A stretch of DNA of 64,000 nt, from contig CP136067.1 of assembly GCA_032622095.1 (NCBI GenBank), positions 94,978,707 through 95,042,706 of the forward strand, in the 5' to 3' direction. Below are positions 31,015-40,303 of the stretch, in pieces (positions within the stretch are counted from its first letter, which is position 1; each line of letters starts with the position of its first letter). Source of the DNA: Siphonodentalium dalli (lineage: Eukaryota > Mollusca > Scaphopoda > Gadilida > Siphonodentaliidae). Made by a program: the position numbers and the translations under genes. The notes beneath the pieces are model-generated. The model made no database searches. It had not been told where the DNA came from and saw only the letters and a list, made by a program, of their open reading frames with translations.

Positions 31015-34000
31015 ATATGGAAACTGATAAGGTAGAAAGTGAAGAGAGCTATATGGAAACTGATGAGGCAGAAAGTGAAGAGAGCTATATGGAAACTGAT
31101 AGGGCAGAAAGTGAAGAGAGCGATATGGAAACTGATGAGGCAGAAAGTGAAGAGAGCGATATGGAAACTGATAGGGCAGAAAGTGAAGAAAGTTCTAGTG
31201 ATGGGCAGATTGGACGCGGTCGAAGACAGAATAGAGAAATTGGTGGGAAGAGAAAGAGAAGTCTGGCTAGAGAGCGTGTTGTGTTCAATCCAACAAAATA
31301 TTTCAAAATGGAGCTGAACTCGGAGAAATTTTCCAGAAAATTTAAATCAGCATCACGACAATTTGGTGTGAAATTCGAGAAATTTACAGATCCAATCGAA
31401 AACATTCCAGAGATATTTGAGAAGTTGACAGAAGAATTGAAACAGAAATGTTCAGCAAATGAGAAGACAAGAATCAGAGTTACGATAAATCATCCAGGAC
31501 TTGATATGAGCATTTTCATTCCATTCACAAAAGCCAGTGAATTGAATGGTGGGACACTCATGGATAATATTCAAAATGTGGTTCAATCAAATGCAGCCTT
31601 TACAATTCATGACGGTGCACTCAATTTCGAAATCTTCGTTACAGATATTCCGGAAGGTGGTACACGACACTCACTACATTATGGACCATTTGCAGACAAG
31701 AACAAGTTGACAAAAGTAAAAAGAAGTATTGTCCGGATTGAAAATGCTGATGATGTTATGTGTATGGCAAGATCTATTGTCGTCGGAATGTGTAAGGCAG
31801 ATAGTGATGGATCTGCGTGCTGGTCAAAGATATGGAAAAGAATAAGACAATCAATATACACAGCACAAACAGATGCAGCAAAAAATCTACTCAACCGTGC
31901 TGGCATTCCACACGATACAGTTTGCAGTATCAATGAGTTCCACAAGATTCAAGAAATATTGTATCCAGAATATGTTGTGAAAATTCACAATGAATTTGCT
32001 GGCGCTGGATTTCTATTTGAACCTGCAGAAATGTGTTCGGATAGCAAATGTGTACACATCTACTACAACAACAATCACTTCGACACCATAACATCAATCA
32101 AAGGATTTCTAGGCACCAGCTACTACTGCGAATTCTGCGACATTGGATTCCATATGCGTGGCGATCATCGATGCAGATTTGTTTGTGCATGCTGGTCATT
32201 GACACAGTGTAATTTCACAAATTGGGTGAAGTGTAGAACGTGTCAACGATCATTCAGAAGTAAATCATGTTTCGACAACCATTTGAAGACGGAAGGAAAA
32301 CAGAAAAGAAAAATATGTGATTTGGTTCAACTATGCAACAATTGTGATGAAGAAATAATCAATAAATCAAGCAGACATATATGTGCGGGGTTGAAGAAAT
32401 GCAAACATTGCAAAGAAATCGTTGAAGCAGATCACAGGTGCTACATTCCAAAATATGAATCACCGGAAAAGAAACCTGCAAAGATTCCATATGTATTCTT
32501 TGACTTTGAATGCAGACAAGACACAGGTGTTCATATTCCAAACTTCTGTGTTGCACTTACCGCTTGTGGAGATTGCATGTGCAAACCAATCGAAGAAAAA
32601 TGTGAAACATGCGGACCGGATTCCAGAGAATTTGTATTCAAGGGTGACAACGTTTTAACAGACTTCACAAACTGGTTATTCCACCAAGATCACAAAGGAT
32701 GTGTTGCAATAGCACATAATGCTCAGGGATACGATGCACAGTTTCTACTTCAAGCACTCATACAAAGTGGAATTCATAAACCAGAACTGATCATGAATGG
32801 AAACAAGATTCTCAGTTTAAAATGCAACAGCGTGAAAGTTATTGATTCTCTGAGTTTTCTGATGATGCCGCTTTCAAAGTTTCCACAAACTTTTCAGCTG
32901 AATGAGATGGCGAAAGGACACTTTCCACATTGGGCGAATTCACCAAAGTTTCAAAATTACATTGGACATTACTTGGCTTCTGATTACTACAAACCAGACA
33001 TGATGAGCGTGGAAAATCGAGAGAAATTCTTTGAATGGTACAATGAGAAAATAGAAAATTACGTGATATTCAACTTCCAAGAAGAGATGGAGAAGTACTG
33101 CAAATCAGACGTGGATATTCTTCGCCGTGGATGTGGAAAATTCAGGAAATACATATTGGAAACAGAACAGATTGACCCGTTCATTGAGTCAATAACATTG
33201 GCGCAAGTTTGCAATTTGGCATGGAGGAAGAATTCAATGCCAGAGAAAACAATTGGAATCATTCCAGATGGTGGATACCCATGTGCTAAAAACTATTCCA
33301 TGAAAGCGATACGTTGGCTTCAACATATATCATTGTCACGTATGATAACAATCAAGCATGCTTTGAATGGAGGAGAAATCAAGATTGGTGGACACTACGT
33401 CGATGGATATGAGGAAGCCACAAGAACAGTTTTTGAGATGAATGGATGTCTGTTTCATGGATGTCCAAAATGTTACAACAACAGACAATACAAGAATCCC
33501 TATACGATGCTCACCATGGAAGAATTATATACAAGAACCCAACAGAAGAAAGATGAACTGGAAAGTCTTGGTTACAGAGTTGAATCAATTTGGGAGCATC
33601 AGATCGACGAAAGAATGAAATCGGATGTGAAATTCAAACAACAAATGGAATCTTTCTACAAACATCGAGACCCCATTTTGCCAAGAGAAGCATTGTTTGG
33701 TGGACGTACAAATGCCATCAAATTGTACGAGGAAATTGATCAAGATTCCACAAAAGAAATCAAGTTCATCGATGTGTGTTCGTTGTATCCATTTTGCAAC
33801 AAATATAAATTCTACCCTGTTGGACATCCAGAAATTTTGAGCCAAGAGCAGATCGATCAAGAACACATTAGAGACTATGCGGGGCTTGTTAAATGTACAA
33901 TTTTACCACCATCGAAATTGTATATTCCAGTTCTACCGATTCATTGTAACAAGAAAATGGTTTTTACTCTGTGCAACACTTGTGCCATCAATGAGAACGA

Positions 34001-35024
34001 GGCATGTAACCATTCAGAAGAAGATCGAGCTATAACCGGAGTGTGGACCACGCCAGAATTATTCAAAGCAATGGATGTTGGCTACACAATACTTGATGTG
34101 TACCAAATTTGGCATTGGACAGATTGGACAGATGAAATATACAAATCCTATATCGATAAACATCTAAAGATCAAACAGGAATGTAGTGGTTATCCATTTG
34201 GTGTTGAGACAGAAGAACAGAAACAAAAGTTTGTACAGGATTATTATGCAGCTGAGGGTATAAAATTGGAGAACATCGAGAAGAATCCAGGAAAACGTCA
34301 AATATCTAAAATTATGATTAATTGTATATGGGGTAAGAATGCACAAAGAAATCTTATGTCAAAAACAGAGTATGTGGATAAACCATCACGTTATTTTGAA
34401 TTGCTTACTAGTAACAATATAATTGTTCAAAATGTTACACTTCTTGATGGTGACAAATTCATTCTGGTAAATTATGTTGACATCTTAGATAATATTGAAC
34501 CTCATCATTCAGCAAATGTTGTTGTTGCTTCTTTTGTTACAGCGTATGCAAGATTACAATTGTATAAAGTTTTAGAAAAACTTGGAGATAGAGTGCTGTA
34601 TTTTGATACAGACAGCTGTATGTATGTCAGTGATCCATCAAAGAAGAACATCAAAACTATCGAAGGAAGATTGGGGAAATGGAGCGACGAACATCCAGAT
34701 GCAAAGATTGTCAAATTTGTTGGACTTGGGCCAAAGAACTACGGATATGAATACATCAAAGATGGGAGAAGATACACCAAATGTAAGGTAAAAGGTATCA
34801 CTCTTGATTACAGCACAAGTCAAAAAGTTAATTTTGAAACAATGGTACAATGTGTTAATGATCGTGAAAATTTCAAAACTGTTGTTGAGTATCCTTCCAG
34901 AATTAAAAGACAAAAGAACCATCAATTGATTAGTGAGTGTCAAACCAAAACTTTCAGATCGGTGTACACAAAACGAAAACTCGTCAATGGTATTCATACA
35001 TACCCATACGGATGGAGATGTTGA
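30918..35024 (+). CDS. polB: Protein-primed family B DNA polymerase (Polinton PolB)
   Basis: 1368 residues; replicates the element, using a protein primer in this family. N-terminus: 32-residue segment shared with the neighbour, then five acidic 13-residue repeats (SEESxMETDxAE, about 33-95). The middle holds several Cys/His pairs (CEFC, CRTC...H, CNNC, CKHC), a zinc-binding region common in Polinton polymerases. 3'-5' exonuclease motifs: FFDFEC (D529, E531), HNAQGYD (D606), YCKSDVD (731-733). Polymerase motifs: DVCSLYP (motif A, D952), KIMINCIWG (motif B, from 1131), YFDTDS (motif C, D1230 and D1232). All catalytic acids are present, so it looks intact. Start is ATG 30918; the longer frame begins at a TTG within the leader. 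First gene of the rightward row. Confidence 0.97.
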   Translation: MFKRIKRPVSDDASSEEDIVRKRPRPAVIEESDMETDKVESEESYMETDEAESEESYMETDRAESEESDMETDEAESEESDMETDRAESEESSSDGQIGRGRRQNREIGGKRKRSLARERVVFNPTKYFKMELNSEKFSRKFKSASRQFGVKFEKFTDPIENIPEIFEKLTEELKQKCSANEKTRIRVTINHPGLDMSIFIPFTKASELNGGTLMDNIQNVVQSNAAFTIHDGALNFEIFVTDIPEGGTRHSLHYGPFADKNKLTKVKRSIVRIENADDVMCMARSIVVGMCKADSDGSACWSKIWKRIRQSIYTAQTDAAKNLLNRAGIPHDTVCSINEFHKIQEILYPEYVVKIHNEFAGAGFLFEPAEMCSDSKCVHIYYNNNHFDTITSIKGFLGTSYYCEFCDIGFHMRGDHRCRFVCACWSLTQCNFTNWVKCRTCQRSFRSKSCFDNHLKTEGKQKRKICDLVQLCNNCDEEIINKSSRHICAGLKKCKHCKEIVEADHRCYIPKYESPEKKPAKIPYVFFDFECRQDTGVHIPNFCVALTACGDCMCKPIEEKCETCGPDSREFVFKGDNVLTDFTNWLFHQDHKGCVAIAHNAQGYDAQFLLQALIQSGIHKPELIMNGNKILSLKCNSVKVIDSLSFLMMPLSKFPQTFQLNEMAKGHFPHWANSPKFQNYIGHYLASDYYKPDMMSVENREKFFEWYNEKIENYVIFNFQEEMEKYCKSDVDILRRGCGKFRKYILETEQIDPFIESITLAQVCNLAWRKNSMPEKTIGIIPDGGYPCAKNYSMKAIRWLQHISLSRMITIKHALNGGEIKIGGHYVDGYEEATRTVFEMNGCLFHGCPKCYNNRQYKNPYTMLTMEELYTRTQQKKDELESLGYRVESIWEHQIDERMKSDVKFKQQMESFYKHRDPILPREALFGGRTNAIKLYEEIDQDSTKEIKFIDVCSLYPFCNKYKFYPVGHPEILSQEQIDQEHIRDYAGLVKCTILPPSKLYIPVLPIHCNKKMVFTLCNTCAINENEACNHSEEDRAITGVWTTPELFKAMDVGYTILDVYQIWHWTDWTDEIYKSYIDKHLKIKQECSGYPFGVETEEQKQKFVQDYYAAEGIKLENIEKNPGKRQISKIMINCIWGKNAQRNLMSKTEYVDKPSRYFELLTSNNIIVQNVTLLDGDKFILVNYVDILDNIEPHHSANVVVASFVTAYARLQLYKVLEKLGDRVLYFDTDSCMYVSDPSKKNIKTIEGRLGKWSDEHPDAKIVKFVGLGPKNYGYEYIKDGRRYTKCKVKGITLDYSTSQKVNFETMVQCVNDRENFKTVVEYPSRIKRQKNHQLISECQTKTFRSVYTKRKLVNGIHTYPYGWRC
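31010..31200 (+). repeat. 39-bp in-frame tandem repeat in polB
   Basis: Five copies of a 39-bp unit (GAAGAGAGCGATATGGAAAC + TGATGAGGCAGAAAGT) encode the acidic 13-residue repeat. Copies are nearly identical at DNA level, so the expansion is recent and copy number probably varies among elements. Reverse-strand frames here are artefacts. Confidence 0.85.
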
Positions 35025-35040
35025 GTCATTTCATGTCAAG

Positions 35041-35637
35041 ATGTTGGCAGGAGTAGTACCTCCAGAAATTGCTGAGAAGATTTATGGATATTTGGTGGCA
35101 CAGTCAACGCTTATTCCAGAGATAAAGAAGGAATTACAAGAAGTCTGGTTTGAAAGAGAAAAGAAAGCAATACTACGATGCTGTGATGTCGGCGAATGTT
35201 TACAGAGATTGGCCTATCTTGAGTCAAGTATATCTTCTCATTTCTCTCAAAAATATATTGAATCATTTATTAAATTCAAAACATTTTTTCTCATTGAAAA
35301 AATATCTGATTTTTGGACATTTGGTGGTGATCAACACCATTTAGATATAGATTTAGGAACTTTTGATGAACATGACTATATTCATTATACAAAGTATGAA
35401 GATCATTTTCCTCTTGCTGGGGGGACTTTTGAATCAGTTCCTAGGATCTATGGGTATTTGTTAACAAAAACAATGTCAACATATGCAAAAATTCAAAACA
35501 TTTTGGGGGATGATTTTTTTATTTACAGAACAAAGTACAGAAGAATAGAAGACTATGATAATTGGATTATTGAAATGTATGGAAATGTTTACAGCTTTGG
35601 AGATTTCTCTTTAAGAACTAAATTCACACGTCGTTAA
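35041..35637 (+). CDS. Hypothetical protein downstream of polB (198 residues)
   Basis: Starts 16 nt after the polymerase stop; an upstream ATG in the same frame at 34933 overlaps polB and seems less likely. The product begins MLAGVVPPEIAEKIYGYL and is rich in aromatic residues and Asp (HHLDIDLGTFDEHDYIHY). A YGYL motif occurs near both ends (IYGYLVAQST and IYGYLLTKTM), hinting at an internal duplication. No transmembrane helix or known domain. In the virion/replication gene row, so probably an element-specific function. Confidence 0.7.
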   Translation: MLAGVVPPEIAEKIYGYLVAQSTLIPEIKKELQEVWFEREKKAILRCCDVGECLQRLAYLESSISSHFSQKYIESFIKFKTFFLIEKISDFWTFGGDQHHLDIDLGTFDEHDYIHYTKYEDHFPLAGGTFESVPRIYGYLLTKTMSTYAKIQNILGDDFFIYRTKYRRIEDYDNWIIEMYGNVYSFGDFSLRTKFTRR

Positions 35638-35670
35638 GTTCACTCTCTGATTAGACATCAAAGTGACAAC

Positions 35671-36321
35671 ATGGAAGAATCTTTACTTTTCCAACATCCG
35701 TGTAATTTCTTTATCAGCGGACCTAGTGGATCAGGTAAAACAGAATTTGTTAAAAAAGTTATTGAATTTAAACACGATTTATTCCAAACACCACCAAAGA
35801 AAATAGTTTGGTGTTACAAAGAATGGCAAGACACATACAATCGTATAAAAGAAATTGATAACGTTGAGTTTATCGATGGTATTCCAGACGATGATGAGGA
35901 AATTGTATCAGATAAATCATTTCCTCATCTTGTTGTTTTCGATGACATGATGGGGGAACAAGATGAAGACAAAATAATGCTTTAGTTTACTAGAAAAGGA
36001 CACCATCGAAATGCTTCAATAATTTACATTACTCAAAACATGTTCCAAAAATCAAAAAGTAGCAGAACTATAAGTTTGAATGCACACTACATGGTTTTAT
36101 TTCAAAGCGTTCGAGATAAAAATCAAATAAAAGTTTTGGCTCATCAAATGCAAACCAATCATTTGAAACAAGCATACGAAGATGCAACTTCAATAAATCA
36201 TGGATATATTTTAGTAGATTTTCATCCTAGAACAGAAAATTATTTGCGAATTAGAACTGATATTTTCCATAAATGGTTGACAGCTAATGACCGAGGTCCT
36301 GTCATTTATTCAAAAGTATAA
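35671..36321 (+). pseudogene. FtsK/HerA-type genome-packaging ATPase, interrupted by one TAG
   Basis: 216 codons in one frame, broken only by TAG at codon 105 (35983-35985). Walker A GPSGSGKT is at residues 17-24. Walker B HLVVFDDMMG is around 86-95, with the acidic pair D91-D92. After the stop the frame continues with the conserved C-terminal part, including IIYITQN, the sensor-like strand of this ATPase family. In Polintons and related viruses this enzyme drives DNA into the capsid. The stop falls between Walker B and the sensor, so a truncated product would lack an essential part. This copy is probably defective unless the stop is read through or the base is a sequencing or allelic variant. 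Confidence 0.93.
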
Positions 36322-36355
36322 ATTCAGTTGTTGTTACTTTTTTCATTTTAGAACC

Positions 36356-36943
36356 ATGTCGTCCACCGAGATGTTTAGTCATGATGAACTGTCACAAATT
36401 ATAAATTTCTTCACTTTTGCAGCTGAATTATTTCTTGAACATGATTGGAAATTACCATCACAGACAAAAAAGTTTTTTCAGAGAAATAAAAATGTTCTTA
36501 AAAAAATCTCTGATCGATCAACTGATATGGAAACAAAACGCAAATTAATTTTACAACGAGGTGGTAGTGGGTTTCTTGGAGGAGTTTTAATTAGAAGTCT
36601 TTTGAAAAATTCATTTGAACAAACTGGTAGACAATCTAAAAGTAAATCAAAGGTTTCTCCAAAACGTTCAAAGATTACTCGGAAGCAAACACAACAAAGA
36701 GGTAATCAAAAAGAATCTAAACGTAAAACAAAGCTTTCTCTAAATCATTCAAAGTTTACACCGATGCAAACTCAACAAAATCAACATTCTAAATTTACAC
36801 CTATACCTTCTCAGCAGAACCCTCAACATCAACCGTTACAAAAAAAACCAGTTATTGATCTTGAATTTTCTAAATTTATGCCGTTGTCTGATCCATCGAA
36901 ATCGGCATTCGAAGCTTTAGAATGGTTCAATCAGAAAAGATAA
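36356..36943 (+). CDS. Hypothetical basic repeat-containing protein (195 residues)
   Basis: The N-terminal ~60 residues look globular and helical (MFSHDELSQIINFFTFAAEL). A GGSGFLGG linker follows, then a basic, Gln/Ser/Lys-rich tail with degenerate repeats (HSKFTPMQTQQ, HSKFTPIPSQQ, SKFMPLSDPSK). A possible virion-core or scaffold-like protein because of its basic, low-complexity tail and its place among virion genes; unproven. The start is preceded by a splice-acceptor-like tract (CTTTTTTCATTTTAG at 36337-36351). Confidence 0.7.
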   Translation: MSSTEMFSHDELSQIINFFTFAAELFLEHDWKLPSQTKKFFQRNKNVLKKISDRSTDMETKRKLILQRGGSGFLGGVLIRSLLKNSFEQTGRQSKSKSKVSPKRSKITRKQTQQRGNQKESKRKTKLSLNHSKFTPMQTQQNQHSKFTPIPSQQNPQHQPLQKKPVIDLEFSKFMPLSDPSKSAFEALEWFNQKR

Positions 36944-36997
36944 AAGATGAAACATATAATTTTTCTGCTCATTTTGAGACAACTACTTAGACTGAAG

Positions 36998-37360
36998 ATG
37001 CCTTCAAAAACTAAGAGCCGGAAAGTACCGCTGATAAAAAAATATGGGGAGTTGATTGTTGCAATGAGTAAAGTTCCATCTGCATATAAAAAGAAAATGA
37101 TCAACGATGCTCCGAAACAAGTGATGGATTGCATTTCAGAATGTTGTCAAAATCTTTTAAAAGGTAATGTAAAACTGAATGAAGCTCAGAACCGCAAGTT
37201 ACATTCGAAGCGTAAACATATCAGATATCTTGCAGACAAGAACAAACCTTTGCAACAAAAGAAGAAAATTTTGAATCAAAAAGGTGGCTTTTTACCATTA
37301 TTATTTCTTGCTCCATTGATTAGCAAAACATTAGGTGCAGTTGTTAAAAATATTTTGTAA
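36998..37360 (+). CDS. Basic protein with hydrophobic C-terminal tail (Polinton virion protein candidate)
   Basis: 120 residues from ATG 36998 (an ATG at 36947 in frame would add 17 hydrophobic residues). Basic helical body (KLHSKRKHIRYLADKNKPLQ), then KKKILNQKGGFLPLLFLAPL and a hydrophobic end. The K-rich stretch followed by QKGGFLPLL is a recurrent feature of small Polinton/adintovirus proteins as I remember them, and recalls the membrane-active or core proteins of adenoviruses. Function not shown. Sits between two other small virion-type genes. Confidence 0.7.
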   Translation: MPSKTKSRKVPLIKKYGELIVAMSKVPSAYKKKMINDAPKQVMDCISECCQNLLKGNVKLNEAQNRKLHSKRKHIRYLADKNKPLQQKKKILNQKGGFLPLLFLAPLISKTLGAVVKNIL

Positions 37361-37380
37361 AAACTAAATCTCAAATAAAT

Positions 37381-38100
37381 ATGAAGAAAATGGTTATTGT
37401 ACCATTCAGAATGTTGGAAGATTTCAAACAATGGAAAATGTCAGAAATGAATAAACCTCAATTACCTCCTGATCCTGCAATTTCAAATGTTTCAGATTCT
37501 TACAAAGAATTGAAATCAGTTTATGATAAAAATATTTCTGAATCAGAAAAGGCACAGTTATTTGGAGAAAATTTGTACAAATTGAAAACTTCACAAAAAT
37601 CTTTAAATTCAAAATTCAGTTTACCTGAACAAAAGTTATCTGAAAACTTTGGGAACATGAGTGAACATATATTGGAAAGTGTTCCATCTAAACTTCGTGG
37701 TAAAGCACAACAAATTTTAACATTGTTGTCAACTAATCCTAAACTTAGATGGGATGATCGTGGACAATTAATTTATGGAACAGAAACAGTTACTGGATCA
37801 AATATAATTGATTTGATAAACGATGTTGTTCGTCACCGAAAAGGTTTTGACCCAGTTGGTTATGAAACATTCCTACGTGGATTGGGGGAACTTAATGTAC
37901 CACAAGATTATGTAGGTAACAGGAATCGATGGTTGTGGATACAAAGACATTTAAAAGGTCACACTGGTGATGAGTTTCATACACCTCATGCAACTCCTAG
38001 CAGTGGCAAGTCAAGAAAACGTTCAGTTGATATTTTCACACCTCAAAGTTTTCCTAAAACCAGAAAATCTATTTTGAAAGAATGGTCCCCACTTACATAA
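37381..38100 (+). CDS. Conserved Polinton-type hypothetical protein (239 residues)
   Basis: The N-terminal half is probably coiled or extended (Lys/Glu/Ser-rich). The central block VPSKLRGKAQQILTLLSTNP, then a W-x-D-R-G-Q-L-I-Y turn, then GSNIIDLINDVVRHRKGF and GYETFLRGLGELNVP looks like a compact helical domain; I recall similar 'SNIxDLIxDxxRxRK' blocks from other Polintons. The C-terminal tail is basic. Overlaps the integrase start by 19 nt in another frame, typical of the compact row. Function unknown. Confidence 0.75.
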   Translation: MKKMVIVPFRMLEDFKQWKMSEMNKPQLPPDPAISNVSDSYKELKSVYDKNISESEKAQLFGENLYKLKTSQKSLNSKFSLPEQKLSENFGNMSEHILESVPSKLRGKAQQILTLLSTNPKLRWDDRGQLIYGTETVTGSNIIDLINDVVRHRKGFDPVGYETFLRGLGELNVPQDYVGNRNRWLWIQRHLKGHTGDEFHTPHATPSSGKSRKRSVDIFTPQSFPKTRKSILKEWSPLT

Positions 38101-39176
38101 AATTTGACAAACTTCTAACTGAAATTTACTACAATCCAAAAGAAGTTGGTGGTTTCAGTGGAGCAAATCAACTTTTTAAAAATGCGAAAGAAACAAATAA
38201 CAAAATTAAACTTTCAGATGTTAAAAAATGGTTACAATGGCAAAAAACATATACTTTGCACAAACCAATTGTTCGGAAATTTCGCAGACGTAAAACTATT
38301 GTTGCAGGAATTGATATTCAGTGGCAAGCTGATTTGGCAGATTTGCAAACTTTGCAAAAGCACAATGACAATTACAGATATTTACTTTGTGTTATTGATG
38401 TGTTCTCAAAATTTGCATGGGTTGAAAAAATTAAAGACAAAACTGGTAAAACTTTAGTTAAAACATTTCAGAAAATTCTCAAATCATCAAAACGAAAACC
38501 AGTTTCATTTCAATCTGACAAAGGTTCCGAATTCAAAAATAAATTATTTTTACAATTTTTGAAATCTAAGAAAATTCATTTTTTCACAACAGAGAATCCA
38601 GAGACAAAAGCAAGTATAGTTGAACGTTTTCAACGGACATTGAAAACAAAGATGTGGAAATATTTTACACATAATCAAACTTTGAAATACAATGATGTTT
38701 TGCACGATTTTGTGAATTCTTACAACAAAAGTTTTCATAGAAGTATTAAGATGGCACCAGTTTTAGTAACTCGAGAAAATGAAATTGAAGTTTCCAGAAA
38801 TCTTTATGGAAAGTTAAAAACGAAAATAGATAAGATCTTGAAAGTTGGAGATTTTGTTAGAATAAATAAAACAAAGAGAACTTTTGATAAAGGATATCTT
38901 CCAAATTGGACAAAAGAAATTTTCAAAATTAGTAGAGTTTGTAAAAGTACACCATTAACTTACAAATTAGTAGATTTAGATGGTGAAAACATCGCAGGTT
39001 CATTTTATGGTAAAGAAATTCAACATATAAAAGATAATAAAGTTTACGAAATTGAATCAGTTGTTGGTAAACGTTCAAGAAAAGTTGCTGGTAAATCAGT
39101 TAGAGAAATTAAAGTTCATTGGGGTGGTTATCCTAAAAAATTTGACAGTTGGATTCCTGCCACAAATTTGGTATAA
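38082..39176 (+). CDS. int: Retrovirus-type (DDE) integrase with C-terminal chromodomain
   Basis: 364 residues; inserts the element's DNA, consistent with the observed 6-bp target duplication. The catalytic triad is D84 (WQADLAD), D146 (FQSDKGSEF) and E181 (ASIVERF), with 34 residues between the last two: the D,D35E pattern. IDVFSKFAW and the NSYNKSFHRSI region match Polinton and Ty3-like integrases. The last ~45 residues (YEIESVVGKRSRK ... HWGGYPKKFDSWIPATNL) form a chromodomain, which in other integrases steers insertion to modified histone tails. All key residues are present. An N-terminal HHCC zinc finger is not obvious. Confidence 0.97.
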   Translation: MVPTYIKFDKLLTEIYYNPKEVGGFSGANQLFKNAKETNNKIKLSDVKKWLQWQKTYTLHKPIVRKFRRRKTIVAGIDIQWQADLADLQTLQKHNDNYRYLLCVIDVFSKFAWVEKIKDKTGKTLVKTFQKILKSSKRKPVSFQSDKGSEFKNKLFLQFLKSKKIHFFTTENPETKASIVERFQRTLKTKMWKYFTHNQTLKYNDVLHDFVNSYNKSFHRSIKMAPVLVTRENEIEVSRNLYGKLKTKIDKILKVGDFVRINKTKRTFDKGYLPNWTKEIFKISRVCKSTPLTYKLVDLDGENIAGSFYGKEIQHIKDNKVYEIESVVGKRSRKVAGKSVREIKVHWGGYPKKFDSWIPATNLV

Positions 39177-39186
39177 AACTTTTAAC

Positions 39187-39450
39187 ATGGCTCAAAATGG
39201 TTCAGTTGATCTGGATGCTCCATCACAATTTCAAATCTGTGGAGAAAAAATTGCAAAAAATCAAGTAACATATTTTACACAAATTATTATAATTGTTGGT
39301 ATAATCGCTACAGCAATTGTTCATTTAAGTTTACAAAGTGAAAATAACGAACTGTGGTTAATTTTACTCAGTAGTTCTTTGGGATACATTTTACCAACAC
39401 CGCGTTTGAAATATTTGAAAAATCAGTCGACAGAAATTTTGAAAGTATGA
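39187..39450 (+). CDS. Small two-helix membrane protein
   Basis: 87 residues. After a hydrophilic N-terminus (QFQICGEKIAKNQ), two hydrophobic segments follow: YFTQIIIIVGIIATAIVHL (about 29-47) and LWLILLSSSLGYILPTP (about 56-72). The start ATG 39187 is chosen because the frame upstream overlaps the integrase. It overlaps the next gene by ATGA (39447-39450). Small membrane proteins of this shape recur beside the capsid genes of Polintons; a role in an internal membrane or entry is speculative. Confidence 0.8.
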   Translation: MAQNGSVDLDAPSQFQICGEKIAKNQVTYFTQIIIIVGIIATAIVHLSLQSENNELWLILLSSSLGYILPTPRLKYLKNQSTEILKV

Positions 39451-40298
39451 ATTCTTTCTACATTACAATTCCGAGCGACAGTTCAATGGTAATGTATCCA
39501 AACAATACTCAATGTTGTTTTACTGTACAATTACCAAAACCAATTCAAATTGATAAAGAAAAATGGGAAGTTGCATTAGTCGAACTGATAACACCTTCAG
39601 AAACATACAATGTTACAGGGGATTCGTGTAAATTCAATTTGATTACAACTGATGCAATAATACTGTCTGTTCTTCAAAATCGTTTTGAAGAAAAGATATT
39701 TACGAGACCTGATGGCGTTCGTGCAATTGAAATACAGATACGCGAAGGTTCATATACCTCTGCGACAGATTTACTTGATACAATGCAAGATGTAATTGAT
39801 GAAACACTTGGAGAAGCAATGCAAAACGAATACGGATTTCACATCAAGTACTCAAAAGTTACAAAACGTGTGAAAATTATTCGCAAGAGTTTAAGTATCC
39901 CAAAACTAGGAATTGAATTACCACAATGTCTTTTGCACAAGTTGGGTTACAAAACTGAAAACGCTTCTGAAGATTTTTATTCAAATAGTAGATTTCCGTT
40001 TGGTGTAGATTTGTTTGTTGGTCATAATCAAATGTTTGTTTATTCTGATATTGCCGATTTCACAATTGTTGGAAATGTTGAAGTACAAATTTTACGAGTT
40101 GTTTCTTTCAGAATTAAAAGAGATATCGACGGATTACATGTAAAACATGAATTTTTAAATTTACATTATGTTCCAGTTTCAAAGTCATACTTTGACAAAA
40201 TTAGTGTAAATATAAGTGGCGACACAGGAGAATCAATTCAGTTTATTGGTGGTAAGTCTTTGGCGAAGCTGCATTTCAGAAAACGAGAGGAGTTCTAA
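39447..40298 (+). CDS. Minor capsid (penton-like, single jelly-roll) protein
   Basis: 283 residues. Recognised by the N-terminal pattern FYITIPSDSSMVMYPNNTQC...FTVQLPKPIQ, the following WEVALVELITP, and the C-terminal GDTGESIQFIGGKSLAKLHFRK, which are characteristic of the Polinton/adintovirus minor capsid protein that forms the vertices of the icosahedral shell. Length fits the family. Intact. Translationally coupled in layout to the membrane protein gene (4-nt overlap) and followed within 6 nt by the next gene. Confidence 0.9.
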   Translation: MNSFYITIPSDSSMVMYPNNTQCCFTVQLPKPIQIDKEKWEVALVELITPSETYNVTGDSCKFNLITTDAIILSVLQNRFEEKIFTRPDGVRAIEIQIREGSYTSATDLLDTMQDVIDETLGEAMQNEYGFHIKYSKVTKRVKIIRKSLSIPKLGIELPQCLLHKLGYKTENASEDFYSNSRFPFGVDLFVGHNQMFVYSDIADFTIVGNVEVQILRVVSFRIKRDIDGLHVKHEFLNLHYVPVSKSYFDKISVNISGDTGESIQFIGGKSLAKLHFRKREEF

Positions 40299-40303
40299 AA
40301 ACA

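Noticed and set aside
31085-31405. Minus-strand frame of 106 residues (SLSSLSALSVSI repeats)
   Set aside because: Shadow of the acidic repeat region of polymerase B on the other strand.
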